Assembly: GCF_037120725.1 (NCBI RefSeq)
Contig: NZ_JBBAXC010000015.1
Location: 25,478 to 89,477 of the forward strand
Direction: 5' to 3'
Length of the DNA: 64,000 nt
From: Bacillus spongiae
GTDB lineage: Bacteria; Bacillota; Bacilli; Bacillales; Bacillaceae_K
The notes below the pieces were generated by a model that did no database searches, was not told the DNA's origin, and worked only from the letters and a program-made list of their open reading frames with translations. Shown piece after piece: positions 24,759 through 33,493 of the stretch; positions within the stretch are counted from its first letter, which is position 1; each line of letters opens with the position of its first letter. Made by a program: the position numbers and the translations under genes.

Positions 24759-26309
24759 CTAAAACAAATCAAAGAAATAAGGACCTACACTAAATATAAG
24801 TAATAGCATGTACACAAACATAAAGTAAAAGCTACCTAGCATGGCAGTCCATTCAGGGTCACGACCCCATTTCCAGACCAATGTCGTTAAAAGAGAGAGG
24901 ACGAATGAAATAACCCAAAGGCTTCCATCAAAAGTTAAATAGGAAGGGGCTATGGAATAGAAAAAGCTATCCATTGCAGTTGCTAAATAGAAGATAGGCA
25001 TAACTAGAAACATTCCAATTGATACGTATTCGACTAAGTGAACACCTTCTGATTCCATAATGTTTGGTTTAAAAATATTTAAGTAGATCAAAAATGCTAA
25101 AGATGGTAAGTACACATAAAATGATGTTAATAATACAATAAACCCACTAAATAACATTAAGAAGCTATTATAAAAAGCATTGAAATAATCCTCTTTCGAT
25201 AAAGTTAAACTATCCTTAATGACGGCTTCATCATTTGACGAAAAATATAATTTGTGCGACTCCCCTTTATAGATTAACCAATAAATCGAAGAGAAATTAT
25301 TTGCATAAAATGGATCATTCGCAACGTGATCTGTTGTTGATATTAACCGACTTTCGACTTTATTCCCTTTTAATTCCCCCAAGTATAAGCTGAAGTCATT
25401 TTTTTTGAAAACCCCAATTCCTTCTGCTAAGAAAGTAAAAGTAGTTTTATCCTTCATGAGAAAGTTTGATAAGGAATGAAAAGAATAAAACTGGTGCTGA
25501 GAGTCTTTATCATAAAACTTGATTTTCTCCAATGGAACAGTATTGTTGATAAAGTCCTCGATAGTGCCTTCCATTATAAAGGATTGATATGTGATATTCC
25601 CTTGTTTTCGTCCGTTTTTTTCTATTAATAGTAATATTTTTCCGTTTGCTTCAATATTTCCACTAATGCCATTAATTGAAAATTGGTATCCTGTATCAAC
25701 ACTGGATAACAGTATAGGTAAATCATCTTGAGAATTTAATAAATATAGATTTGCTTTAGTTTTCCATTCATTAGGGGTCGAGACGACTATTTCTCCGCTA
25801 TTTAGAAAATACACATTTTCCAAGTTATTTTCAAAGGTAGAAAGTAAAGTCGTTTCACCAGTATCCGGATATAAACGATAAAGGGCGTTATCAGCCCAAT
25901 AGACAACCTGCTCATCAGCTCCCTTTACGTCGGTTATATTCTCGGCTATGACCGTTTCGGAAGAAAGGTCTGACAAAATGACTCTCTTTTTGTTGAGATA
26001 TACAAATTTTTCTCCGTTTGTCCAAAAGCCCTTTCCTTTATCTACTTTTAATGGAAGGGTGTCACTTTGGGTGGTCATCTGTTGGTTTAACTCGACTACT
26101 TGGACACCAGAAGATGAAGTCAAATACATCTTATTGTCGTTATGAAACACTTGTTTGCTTTCACTTAATGAAACATCCAATGGTAAAGAACGGCTCCATT
26201 CATCATTAGGGAGCTGATTAATTTCATTCAATTGTTGAAAGTATAAGACTAAGAAAAGGCAACTACAAAGAACAATAGGAATGCCAAATGTTTTGAGTTT
26301 TCTCATCAT
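24759..26309 (-). CDS. Membrane protein with extracytoplasmic domain, unknown family, copy 1
   Basis: The 516-residue protein has an N-terminal membrane helix (about 7-24: FGIPIVLCSCLFLVLYF), an outside domain of about 360 residues rich in short beta strands (repeats like VQVVELN, FVYLNKKRVILSDLSSE, YWADNALYRLYPDTGETTLL) that suggest a beta-propeller, and four hydrophobic helices in the last 150 residues (FLMLFSGFIVLLTSFYVYLP onward). I do not recognise the family. The start is one of two adjacent ATG codons at 26309 or 26306, with GGGGG upstream; a longer frame to 26342 has no RBS. A second copy at 26656-28206 is collinear. It may be a sensor or transport accessory; nothing indicates which. 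Confidence 0.8.
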   Translation of the reverse strand: MMRKLKTFGIPIVLCSCLFLVLYFQQLNEINQLPNDEWSRSLPLDVSLSESKQVFHNDNKMYLTSSSGVQVVELNQQMTTQSDTLPLKVDKGKGFWTNGEKFVYLNKKRVILSDLSSETVIAENITDVKGADEQVVYWADNALYRLYPDTGETTLLSTFENNLENVYFLNSGEIVVSTPNEWKTKANLYLLNSQDDLPILLSSVDTGYQFSINGISGNIEANGKILLLIEKNGRKQGNITYQSFIMEGTIEDFINNTVPLEKIKFYDKDSQHQFYSFHSLSNFLMKDKTTFTFLAEGIGVFKKNDFSLYLGELKGNKVESRLISTTDHVANDPFYANNFSSIYWLIYKGESHKLYFSSNDEAVIKDSLTLSKEDYFNAFYNSFLMLFSGFIVLLTSFYVYLPSLAFLIYLNIFKPNIMESEGVHLVEYVSIGMFLVMPIFYLATAMDSFFYSIAPSYLTFDGSLWVISFVLSLLTTLVWKWGRDPEWTAMLGSFYFMFVYMLLLIFSVGPYFFDLF

Positions 26310-26507
26310 GGTCCCCCTTTTTTTATTTCTGTATTTTACCATATTTTTAATATTTTTTCATTTTTTAAAATAATCAGAATAAAAAGTTTAGAAATAATCT
26401 ATTTCAATTTGTATGAGTCAATAGTATAGAGTAGAAGATACTATTTCTTTTATATAGATACATAAATGTTATTCAGAAAAGGTCAGTAAACCGAAGGAAG
26501 GGAATAT

Positions 26508-26614
26508 AAAGGAATTGCAAATTGATGGGGTTGCCATTGTGTCGGCTATCGTGAAAAAAGAAGATACAAAAAAAAGAGACAAAGCAAATAAAACGGAAAT
26601 TTACGTGGCTCTAG
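26508..26614 (+). pseudogene. Stray copy of the thiE 3' end
   Basis: The sequence repeats the last 35 codons of thiE (GVAIVSAIVKKEDTKK) at an offset of about 1,897 bp, with a one-base shift in the A-run and the terminal CTCTAGTGAGAAAAGGAGG kept. It has no start and is a by-product of the duplication. Confidence 0.88.
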
Positions 26615-26655
26615 TGAGAAAAGGAGGGATGTATTTTGCACCCCTCCATCATTTT

Positions 26656-28206
26656 CTAAAACAAATCAAAGAAATAAGGACCTACACTAATCATAAATAA
26701 TAGCATGTACACAATCATAAAGTAAAAACTACCTAACATGGCAGTCCAATCAGGGTCACGACCCCATTTCCAGACCAATGTCGTTATAAGAGAGAGAACG
26801 AATGAAATAACCCAAAGGCTCCCATCAAAGGTTAAATAGGAAGGGGCTATGGAATAGAAAAAGCTATCCATTGCAGTTGCTAAATAGAAGATAGGCATAA
26901 CTAGAAACATTCCAATTGATACGTATTCGACTAAATGAATACCTTCTGATTCCAAAACGTTTGGTTTAAAAATATTTAAGTAGATCAAAAATGTTAAAGA
27001 TGGCAAGTACACATAAAATGATGTTAATAATACAATAAACCCACTAAATAACATTAAGAAACTATTATAAAAAGCATTTGAATAATCCTCTTTCGATAAA
27101 GTTAAACTATCCTTAATGACGGCTTCATCAGTTGACGAAAAATATAATTTGTGCGACTCACCGTTATAGATTAACCAATAAATTGAAGATAAATCATTTG
27201 CATAAAATGGATCGTTCGCAACGTGATCTGTTGTTGATATTAACCGACTTTCGACTTTATTCCCTTTCAATTCCCCTAGGTATAAACTGGTGTCATTTTT
27301 TTTGGTAACCCCAAGTCCTTCTGCTAGGAAAGTAAAAGTAGTTTTATCCTTCATGCGAAAGTTCGATAAGGAATGAGAATTTTCAAACTGGTGCTGAGAG
27401 TCTTTATCATAAAAATTGATTTTTTCCAACGGAACAGTATTGTTGATAAAGTCCTCGATAGTGCCTTCCATTTTATAGGAATAATAAGTGATATTTCCTT
27501 GTGATCGTCCGTTTTTTTCCATTAATAGGAATATATGTCCATTTTCTTGAATGGTTCCACTAATGCCGTCAATAATAGATTGTTGGCCGGTGTTAATGCT
27601 GGATAACAGAATAGGTAAATCATCTTGATCATTTAATAAATATAGATTTGCTTTAGTATTCCAATCATTAGGGATTAAGACGAGTATTTCTCCACTATTT
27701 AGAAAATACACGTCTTCCACATTATTTTCAAAGGTAGAAAGTAAAGTCGTTTCACCAGTATCTGGATTTAAACGATAAAGGGTGTTATCAGTCCAATAGA
27801 CAACCTGCTCATCAGCTCCCTTTACGTTTGATACATTCTCAGCTATGACCGTTTCGGAAGAAAGGTCTGACAAAATGACCCTCTTTTTGTTGAGATATAC
27901 AAATTTTTCTTCGTTTGTCCAAAAGCCCTTTCCTTTATCCACTTTTAATGGAAGGGTGTCACCTTGGGTGGTCATCTGCTGGTTTAACTCGACTACTTGG
28001 ACATCAGTAGATGAAGTCAAATACATCTTATTGTCGTTATGAAACACTTGTTTGCTTTCACTTAACGAAACATCCAATGGTAAAGAACGGCTCCATTCAT
28101 CATTAGGAAGCTGCTTAATTTCATTCAATTGCTGAAAGTATAAGACTAAGAAAAGGCAGCTACAAAGAACAATAGGAATGCCGAATGTTTTGAGTTTTCT
28201 CATCAT
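26656..28206 (-). CDS. Membrane protein with extracytoplasmic domain, unknown family, copy 2
   Basis: A 516-residue paralogue of the protein at 24759-26309, with the same layout: an N-terminal helix, a beta-rich outside domain of about 360 residues, and four C-terminal membrane helices. Most differences fall in the outside domain (for example SINTGQQSIIDGISGT against SVDTGYQFSINGISGN), while both membrane parts are nearly unchanged. AAGGAGGACA stands before the two start ATGs, a better RBS than that of copy 1. Both copies keep intact frames despite divergence, so both are probably functional, perhaps with different ligands. Confidence 0.82.
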   Translation of the reverse strand: MMRKLKTFGIPIVLCSCLFLVLYFQQLNEIKQLPNDEWSRSLPLDVSLSESKQVFHNDNKMYLTSSTDVQVVELNQQMTTQGDTLPLKVDKGKGFWTNEEKFVYLNKKRVILSDLSSETVIAENVSNVKGADEQVVYWTDNTLYRLNPDTGETTLLSTFENNVEDVYFLNSGEILVLIPNDWNTKANLYLLNDQDDLPILLSSINTGQQSIIDGISGTIQENGHIFLLMEKNGRSQGNITYYSYKMEGTIEDFINNTVPLEKINFYDKDSQHQFENSHSLSNFRMKDKTTFTFLAEGLGVTKKNDTSLYLGELKGNKVESRLISTTDHVANDPFYANDLSSIYWLIYNGESHKLYFSSTDEAVIKDSLTLSKEDYSNAFYNSFLMLFSGFIVLLTSFYVYLPSLTFLIYLNIFKPNVLESEGIHLVEYVSIGMFLVMPIFYLATAMDSFFYSIAPSYLTFDGSLWVISFVLSLITTLVWKWGRDPDWTAMLGSFYFMIVYMLLFMISVGPYFFDLF

Positions 28207-28475
28207 TGTCCTCCTTTTTTATTTCTGTATTTTACCATATTTTTGATAAGTTTTTATTTTTTTAAATTATCAGAATAATAAGTTTGGACTAATTTTAATT
28301 AGTAGTGAATAACCTATTTCAATTTTTATTAGTCAAAAATAAAGAGAAGATATTTTTATTAAATAGCGTGGTTTTAACATAATCAAAAAGAAATTTACTG
28401 AAGTTTTAAACATTCGAATGTTACCTAGATACAAAAATGTTATTCAAGAAAAGGTCAGTATACTGAAAGAAGGGA

Positions 28476-29162
28476 AAAGGATGGATTATATGGGAACACA
28501 GCAATCCTGAAATTGATAACGTATGAGACTAGAAGAAATCGGGAAATACAGAGAAAATAGAATTATTATATGAAGGAGTTTGACAAATACAGGATATTAA
28601 TATATAATGAATTCTGGCTAAAATGTCCATAATGAAGTGAAGGAACATATTTGCCATCGATTGCGTTCGATGACTTTATAGTACAAATTTAAATATTTAG
28701 GGGGCAGAACATATAAACATTAGTTTTTTCCATAAGAATCTCACACTTATGACTTCCGGTAGTGATTCTCTCACAGTCACTTTGCCGATGAAACCACGAA
28801 TTTTGCTTCCACCATATTAATATACTTCATTTAATTCCATTTTAATAATTATTCAATTAATAGCTGAATCACGCTGGCACGGCCTAGGAGCCGTAAGGAT
28901 GAAAGAGAGGTAGGGCTTTCATTGTTTCAGAACCAAATAATGCGGACAGTTTAGCTTACTAAGCAATATTTATTAATATAATTTCAAATTAATTATTATA
29001 TTGTTGTCCTATGTATGAAATAAAAAACACTTATTTTACTAAAGCCTTCTCAATCCTTTAAGGACAGAACAGCTTGTTTATTCGAGGACGTTTGTAAAAA
29101 TGAGTTTTTTAGCACAAATGTAGGACATATTATCTAGATCTAGTGAAAATGTTAATAAATGT
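28476..29162. other. Gene-poor region
   Basis: About 690 bases with no supported gene. A GC-richer patch at 28868-28920 could fold (ACGGC/GCCGT and TGAAAG/CTTTCA arms). Minus-strand frames near 28690-28830 look weakly protein-like but are short. It is followed by a strong terminator with no gene in front of it. Confidence 0.4.
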
Positions 29163-29198
29163 AAAACACCAAAGGGTACCCTTTGGTGTTTTTTCGTT
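29163..29198 (+). terminator. Strong terminator without an upstream gene
   Basis: A perfect palindrome, AAAACACCAAAGGGT and its complement (29163-29192), is followed by TT and CGTTTC, with TTTTTT running out of the stem. No protein gene lies upstream on the plus strand, or on the minus strand to about 29.5 kb. It may end a small RNA. Confidence 0.75.
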
Positions 29199-29518
29199 TC
29201 GTGTGATTGCTATAACAATGCTGTTATTTTTACATAAAAAATCTGTATATGATATAAAGTTGAAGAAGAATGATTATTCTTTGGTGCATGAAATATGTAA
29301 AGGAAAGCACCGTGATAAAATGTCGTAGTGGAATAATAGTTAAACGGTTGTCATGGAAGTGATTATAAGGTTAATTGTCAGGCCTTTTGTTTATTTCACC
29401 GATTGCTTTATATCAAATTGTTTCATTGATTGAAGTTTTCTACACAAAGGAATCTATTGATGAAAATTATGTTAGAATCATTTGATAAATAAGATATAAG
29501 CTTCTTTACCATACTATT

Positions 29519-30037
29519 TTAAGGGTAATAATTATCGGCACCACGTTTTAACGTTGAAATGTGTATTCTGGAGGCTTTAGCTATATCATTCATGGTATTT
29601 CTTAATTCCTGAGGTAACCCTTCATCCGAAATAAATTTCTCGTACATATTGATGTTATCAATTTCTGCTTGAACGCTTGCCTGAAATGCTTGTCGTAATG
29701 TTGTCGGAGGGGGCGTAAAATCAGCAGCATTATTTTCTGGTGGTGAAATATTGTATAGGTCAGATAGATGAAGGAGAGCATGAATATGTTGCTGTTCTAC
29801 TTTTTTTATTTGAACAAATGGAATGACTTGTCCGAATTTCTTATGTATAGCATCATATCTTGCTTGGGCTAAGTATTCATCTTGAATAGCGTAATGAAGA
29901 ACCTTTTCGATTGTTAAATTGTCATCAGCCAATCCACCATTACTACCATAATGATCAGGCATCCAATTTTCAGCATAAACAGAGTAGGGTGAGAGTGATA
30001 AAAAAATGATTATTCCAAGAAGTACCCATCGATTCAT
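29519..30037 (-). CDS. Secreted ferritin-like protein (DUF2202-like)
   Basis: The 172-residue product has a signal peptide (MNRWVLLGIIIFLSLSPYSV, cleavage likely after YAE or nearby) and a helical domain with ferritin-like metal ligands: LHYAIQDEYLAQARYDAI, then KKVEQQHIHALLHL, and QAEIDNINMYEKFI. The spacing E..Y and EQQH recalls DUF2202/rubrerythrin-like four-helix bundles. Whether it binds iron is inferred. The start is ATG 30037, because TAGGAGG lies 7 bases upstream; the longer frame to 30172 has no RBS. It is monocistronic. An exported ferritin-like protein in a spore former could serve the envelope or the spore. Confidence 0.78.
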   Translation of the reverse strand: MNRWVLLGIIIFLSLSPYSVYAENWMPDHYGSNGGLADDNLTIEKVLHYAIQDEYLAQARYDAIHKKFGQVIPFVQIKKVEQQHIHALLHLSDLYNISPPENNAADFTPPPTTLRQAFQASVQAEIDNINMYEKFISDEGLPQELRNTMNDIAKASRIHISTLKRGADNYYP

Positions 30038-30297
30038 TCTTAATCCTCCTATTTCAAAGTAAGAATAGTTTGCTACTGAAATAAGAAAAAATACATAGTG
30101 AAATGAAGACTTTACTTGCAGAAGTTGAAGTACATTTTCATGTGGAATTACACCCTCTACTTGCGATCTCAATCTGTTTACTTGCAGAACTCAATCAAAT
30201 CCTTTAAAACTCAACTATTTATTACAATCTACACCAAGTACTTGCGAAACTTTTTCCGTTTGGAGGATAAATGTACGATGTTTTGCTTCATTGCAAT

Positions 30298-30330
30298 AAA
30301 AAGAGGAAAAGTTTAGTTTTTTCCTCTTTA
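30298..30330 (-). terminator. Terminator of the methyltransferase gene
   Basis: AAAGAGGAAAA and TTTTCCTCTTT arms lie around 30299-30329 with T-runs for both strands. On the minus strand it follows the methyltransferase stop at 30420. Confidence 0.7.
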
Positions 30331-30419
30331 GAGTAAAGTATTTGAACAATGAATATCACTTCGACTCTTTAACATTGCGTCGATACGAAACGCAAGTTAT
30401 TTGATCATTCATAATGTTT

Positions 30420-31139
30420 TTAATTACTTCGTTTTTCACACCGAATCATCATTTCATTAAAATAAGGGCGAATCTTCTTCTGAAGTTGTTCATGTTCATC
30501 CAACTTAGTAAATGCATCGGGATGAAGTGTTTCAGAAAGCTGGAATTCAACACCTTCCTCCACATCCCCCTCATTAAATATAATGATAGGAGTCATCTCT
30601 ATTTGATGAAAGTTAGAGGTCAATAATAGAGACTCCCATTCTTTAAGGTTACGTAATTTTTTAATCCCATAAAAAGTCTTTAAATGCTGTTCCTCTTCAT
30701 TGGATAATTTATCATTTTTTACAATTTCATTGATTAGTAGGACACCATCTTTTTTTAAAATACGATGAAATTCTTTTATCGCTTTTAAAGTATCAACAAA
30801 GGAAAGCACGGACTCCGTAACAATGATATCAAAGTCGTTGTCTTCAAAAGGAAGATCTTCTACAGAAGCTTGGATGAATTGAAGTTTATGTCCTTGTTTG
30901 ATCCGTGTTTTTGCTTTTTCAATCATCGTTTCGTTTGAATCAATTCCGACTGTATCACATTGGAATGCCTCTGCCAGAAAATAGGATGTAAGTCCTGTTC
31001 CACAACCAGCATCCAAAATTCTTGTTTCCGGTTCGAGGAGTTCACTGCTAAGAATATCTTTCGAAGCACTGAATCCTCCTGGATGGGCCCCTCCAATACC
31101 GAGCTGTGCCAACATATCAAGGTAGCTAAATTTGCTCAA
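30420..31139 (-). CDS. Class I SAM-dependent methyltransferase
   Basis: The 239-residue protein has motif I ILDAGCGTGLTSYFLAE, the acidic VGIDSNETMIEKA, motif II/III IQASVEDLPFEDNDFDIIVTE and post-motif FHRILKKDGVLLINE, so it is a UbiE/Methyltransf_11-type enzyme. The N-terminal GGAHPGGF segment is seen in small-molecule methyltransferases. The substrate is unknown. The RBS is GGAGGGAATAA before the ATG at 31139. It is monocistronic with its own terminator. Confidence 0.9.
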   Translation of the reverse strand: MSKFSYLDMLAQLGIGGAHPGGFSASKDILSSELLEPETRILDAGCGTGLTSYFLAEAFQCDTVGIDSNETMIEKAKTRIKQGHKLQFIQASVEDLPFEDNDFDIIVTESVLSFVDTLKAIKEFHRILKKDGVLLINEIVKNDKLSNEEEQHLKTFYGIKKLRNLKEWESLLLTSNFHQIEMTPIIIFNEGDVEEGVEFQLSETLHPDAFTKLDEHEQLQKKIRPYFNEMMIRCEKRSN

Positions 31140-31309
31140 GTTATTCCCTCCGTTCTGTTGTAACGATAGCTATTTATTATATGCAAACATCAAAGGGAAG
31201 TTGATATTCGAGTAATTAGTTGAAATATAGGCGATGGAACAAGCACTACAAGCTGTTATGAATATACTACAAACGACTCCACAAATTGAATGTAGAAGGA
31301 GGGAATAAC

Positions 31310-31594
31310 TTGGGTCACTATCAATTATGCAATCGTTATAGAGGACAAGTGGTAAGAATTAGAGAACGAAATGGCAGAATGCATTATGGTCGTATTAACC
31401 GGGTATCAAGGTCACATGTATATCTCTCACCTGTTCGACCGAGAGGCCGTGGATATGCATATGATGGCATTGGTTACGACTACGGCTATGGCTACTACGG
31501 TTACCCTTATGGTGGATTCGGATTAGGATTCGGGGTTGGAATCGCCTTTGGTGTAATCGCCACAGTTGCTTTAGCTTCATTATTCTTCTGGTAA
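31310..31594 (+). CDS. Small spore-coat-like protein with Gly/Tyr-rich centre
   Basis: The 94-residue protein has an N-terminal LSm/SH3-like strand segment (YRGQVVRIRERNGRMHYGRI), a Gly/Tyr-rich linker (YDYGYGYYGYPYGGFGLG), and a C-terminal membrane helix (GIAFGVIATVALASLFFW). This resembles small coat or spore-surface proteins. A related layout, without the linker, is seen at 37484. I chose TTG 31310, because GGAGGG is 6 bases upstream; the TTG at 31286 has none. YjcZ-type and Arg/Gly-rich small genes follow directly. Confidence 0.65.
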   Translation: MGHYQLCNRYRGQVVRIRERNGRMHYGRINRVSRSHVYLSPVRPRGRGYAYDGIGYDYGYGYYGYPYGGFGLGFGVGIAFGVIATVALASLFFW

Positions 31595-31616
31595 TCCGTA
31601 AAGGGAGAAGGTTATC

Positions 31617-31658
31617 AAAAACCTCAACTAGGTTAGTTGCTCAAGTTGAGGTTTTTGG
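31617..31658 (+). terminator. Terminator of the 94-aa gene
   Basis: AAAAACCTCAACT (31617-31629) and AGTTGAGGTTTTT (31644-31656) form a perfect 13-bp stem with a U-rich end. Confidence 0.9.
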
Positions 31659-31777
31659 CATTCCTTTTATTTTATGAAAACACTCTTGAAACGGTTTATA
31701 TAGTGATCAGGCCAAAGTTAAATTTAATTTTGAGAACACTCTATGATAGATGGCCTATACACAAGCAGAAGTTGTCT

Positions 31778-31821
31778 CATACCTTATAGTATAGGGAGAA
31801 TATCTCCTACTATAAGGTATG
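31778..31821 (+). promoter_or_regulatory. 14-bp inverted repeat upstream of the YjcZ gene, with sigma-K-like -10
   Basis: CATACCTTATAGTA (31778-31791) has an exact complement at 31808-31821, touching the RBS GGGGGTG; inner GGAGA/TCTCC bases extend the stem. The left arm contains CATACCTTA, which fits the late-sporulation -10 CATANNNTA, with an AC about 15-17 bases upstream. If this is the promoter, the hairpin may be an operator; if transcribed, it could mask the RBS. Both readings are inference. Confidence 0.5.
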
Positions 31822-31834
31822 GGGGTGAATCTTT

Positions 31835-31960
31835 ATGTGTGGTTGCGGCTGTGGTAGAGGCTATGGTTATGAAGGTGGATACGGTAATCAAGGTGTATTC
31901 GTTTTAATCGTGGTTCTGTTCATTTTATTAATCATTGTTGGAGCAGCGTTTGTATATTAA
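31835..31960 (+). CDS. YjcZ family sporulation micro-protein
   Basis: A 41-residue product, too short for most gene finders: a Cys/Gly head (MCGCGCGRGYGYEGGYG) followed by one membrane helix ([20 protein letters not shown]). This is the YjcZ/YczM family pattern, known from Bacillus spores, with unknown function. GGGGGTG lies 7 bases before the ATG. It is followed by its own terminator. Confidence 0.9.
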   Translation: MCGCGCGRGYGYEGGYGNQGVFVLIVVLFILLIIVGAAFVY

Positions 31961-31968
31961 TTTTTTAG

Positions 31969-31999
31969 AAGTGTCTATCAAAGGATAGGCACTTTTACT
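31969..31999 (+). terminator. Terminator of the YjcZ-like gene
   Basis: AAGTGTCTATC (31969-31979) pairs with GATAGGCACTT (31984-31994, one G-T pair), followed by TTACTATTG. Confidence 0.8.
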
Positions 32000-32073
32000 A
32001 TTGTTTGTGAAAAAGAGAGGCTGTTATGAAAGTGAAATAAATTAAACATCGTTCACGCAAATTAGAGGTCAAT

Positions 32074-32128
32074 AAAAAAGAATCCGAAAAATGGAGACTC
32101 AGCTTGTTTAAGTCCATTTTTCGGGTTC
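32074..32128 (-). terminator. Terminator of the Arg/Gly-rich small gene
   Basis: A 16-bp stem (32113-32128 with 32080-32095, one wobble pair) lies downstream of the minus-strand gene at 32155-32289 and is followed on that strand by CTTTTTTATTG. Confidence 0.85.
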
Positions 32129-32154
32129 TTATTTGTAGCGTTCACTACTGTGTA

Positions 32155-32289
32155 TTAATAATAGCGTCTAAATCCACGTCTCCCAAATCCACGCCGACCA
32201 AATCTAGGATAAAACCCATATCCTCTGAATCCACGTCTACCTAATCCGTACCTTCCGAAATATCGAACTCCGTGTCCGAAAATTGGCAT
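32155..32289 (-). CDS. Arg/Gly/Phe-rich 44-residue protein, probable spore component
   Basis: The product begins MPIFGHGVRYFGRYGLGRRG and continues in the same basic, low-complexity style to FRRYY. GGAGGTGATTGAA gives a strong RBS, and a terminator follows, so the gene is credible despite its size. Composition is similar to small coat or spore-matrix proteins. Upstream on the minus strand CATATTGTA (32366-32374) fits a CATANNNTA sigma-K -10. The function is unknown. Confidence 0.75.
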   Translation of the reverse strand: MPIFGHGVRYFGRYGLGRRGFRGYGFYPRFGRRGFGRRGFRRYY

Positions 32290-32844
32290 TTCAATCACCT
32301 CCACAGACGTATCATGTGTAATGACAAGAACAGTTCATTAACCCACAAAACTTCATTCCTCCTTATACAATATGGCCAAGACCTTTTATTTGCTTAGATG
32401 ATTGTCTCTATTTTTGAAATTTTGAACGAAATACGAATCACTTTGTCTAACGAAGAATCATAAAGCTTTGAACAATAGAAACTCCATACGAAGTGATACT
32501 CTTGAAAGATGAAGAAGCAGCCATTGTTTAGAGAATAAAATGATGGTCTATTCAAGTCGTACGAATATGTGACGTTAGGATTTTTTTCCAAAAGAGGGAG
32601 GTCTAGGAAATGGAAAGCGAGTCGTTTCTTTACTTTGGCCGAACACTTCTATTCTGATGATTATTCAATGGAATTTTCAATACATGGAGAGAAAGATGGA
32701 TCTTACTAGTTTCCCTTACTAGAGAAAATAAAAGCTAAAACCTCATCGAGGTAGAGATGTTGTCTAGTTTGTAAAATCGCTGTCTAGTGAGAGAAATTAT
32801 GCTATATTTAAATAGATATACATAATATGGAGGTACGATAAAAA
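32290..32844. other. Intergenic region without a supported gene
   Basis: About 550 bases. A 65-codon minus-strand frame (32394-32591) is somewhat protein-like but lacks an RBS and is probably a relic. Nothing else is recognised. Confidence 0.4.
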
Positions 32845-33207
32845 ATGAATGCTCGATTAAGTAAATATCGCATTAAAGAAGGAAAATCAAAGCAGGTTGA
32901 TCAGTGGATGGATATGCTAAATCAAAATATGGATAAGGTATTGATTATTTTAAAGAATGAAAACCTAGTAGTTGAAACGATGTTTCGTGAAAAAGGTGAA
33001 GATGGAGAATACCTTTATTGGTATGCAGTAAAAGGGAAAGAAAAGGAAGTACAACTGTCAGATGAAGAAACAAATAAGAAAAATGAAATAATAAAAGAGC
33101 ATTTTCAATATTGGGAAGAGTGTATTGTTCAAGATGAGGAGATGCCAGCAATCGCTACTGAAGTGATGATGGTTCCTGATCATATTAGTAAAGTGATGGA
33201 CGAATAA
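32845..33207 (+). CDS. DUF6176 family protein
   Basis: The 120-residue protein matches DUF6176 as I know it: RLSKYRIKEGKSKQVDQWM, ENLVVETMFREKGEDGEYLY WY region, FQYWEECI, EVMMVPDHI. It looks like a small dimeric alpha-beta barrel. The function is unknown. GGAGGT lies 10 bases before the ATG. It is monocistronic with a strong terminator. Confidence 0.85.
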   Translation: MNARLSKYRIKEGKSKQVDQWMDMLNQNMDKVLIILKNENLVVETMFREKGEDGEYLYWYAVKGKEKEVQLSDEETNKKNEIIKEHFQYWEECIVQDEEMPAIATEVMMVPDHISKVMDE

Positions 33208-33248
33208 AAGATAGCTTAAATAATGGTAGAAGCTAGTTAGATAGCAAG

Positions 33249-33290
33249 AGGACAGACCAAACAATATCTTTTTGGTCTGTCCTTTTTATT
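33249..33290 (+). terminator. Terminator of the DUF6176 gene
   Basis: AGGACAGACCAAA (33249-33261) and TTTGGTCTGTCCT (33271-33283) form a perfect stem, followed by TTTTATT. Confidence 0.93.
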
Positions 33291-33493
33291 GTAAATACAG
33301 AGATTTAGTGGTCATGTCAATAAAAGTAGTATTGCGTTTTAGCTATTGTCTTTCAGCATGAGATCGTTCACGTAAGTTAAAGCGAACTTGGTTGAGTTTA
33401 TTTTGGGAAAGGTATTAAGTTATATTGAGTTGTTCACAAAGAGAACGTACATTCGTGTTATAATAAATGAACCAAGTGACTCGGGAGGAAATC

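Larger units (their letters stand above)
24612..26505. repeat. Tandem segmental duplication, copy 1
   Basis: This segment runs from within thiE to the region upstream of the membrane-protein gene. It matches 26508-28475 at an offset of about 1,897 bp. The match includes the 3' end of thiE, the convergent gene and its upstream sequence (for example GAAAAGGTCAGTA at both right ends). Confidence 0.9.
26508..28475. repeat. Tandem segmental duplication, copy 2
   Basis: Second copy of the unit at 24612-26505. The two copies have diverged by roughly a tenth by eye, including small indels, so the duplication is not fresh. Both copies of the large gene remain open. Confidence 0.9.

Noticed and set aside
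29143-29328. Plus-strand 61-codon frame
   Set aside because: It spans a strong intrinsic terminator and has unlikely composition.
32394-32591. Minus-strand 65-codon frame
   Set aside because: Somewhat protein-like, but it starts at a TTG without RBS; at best a relic.
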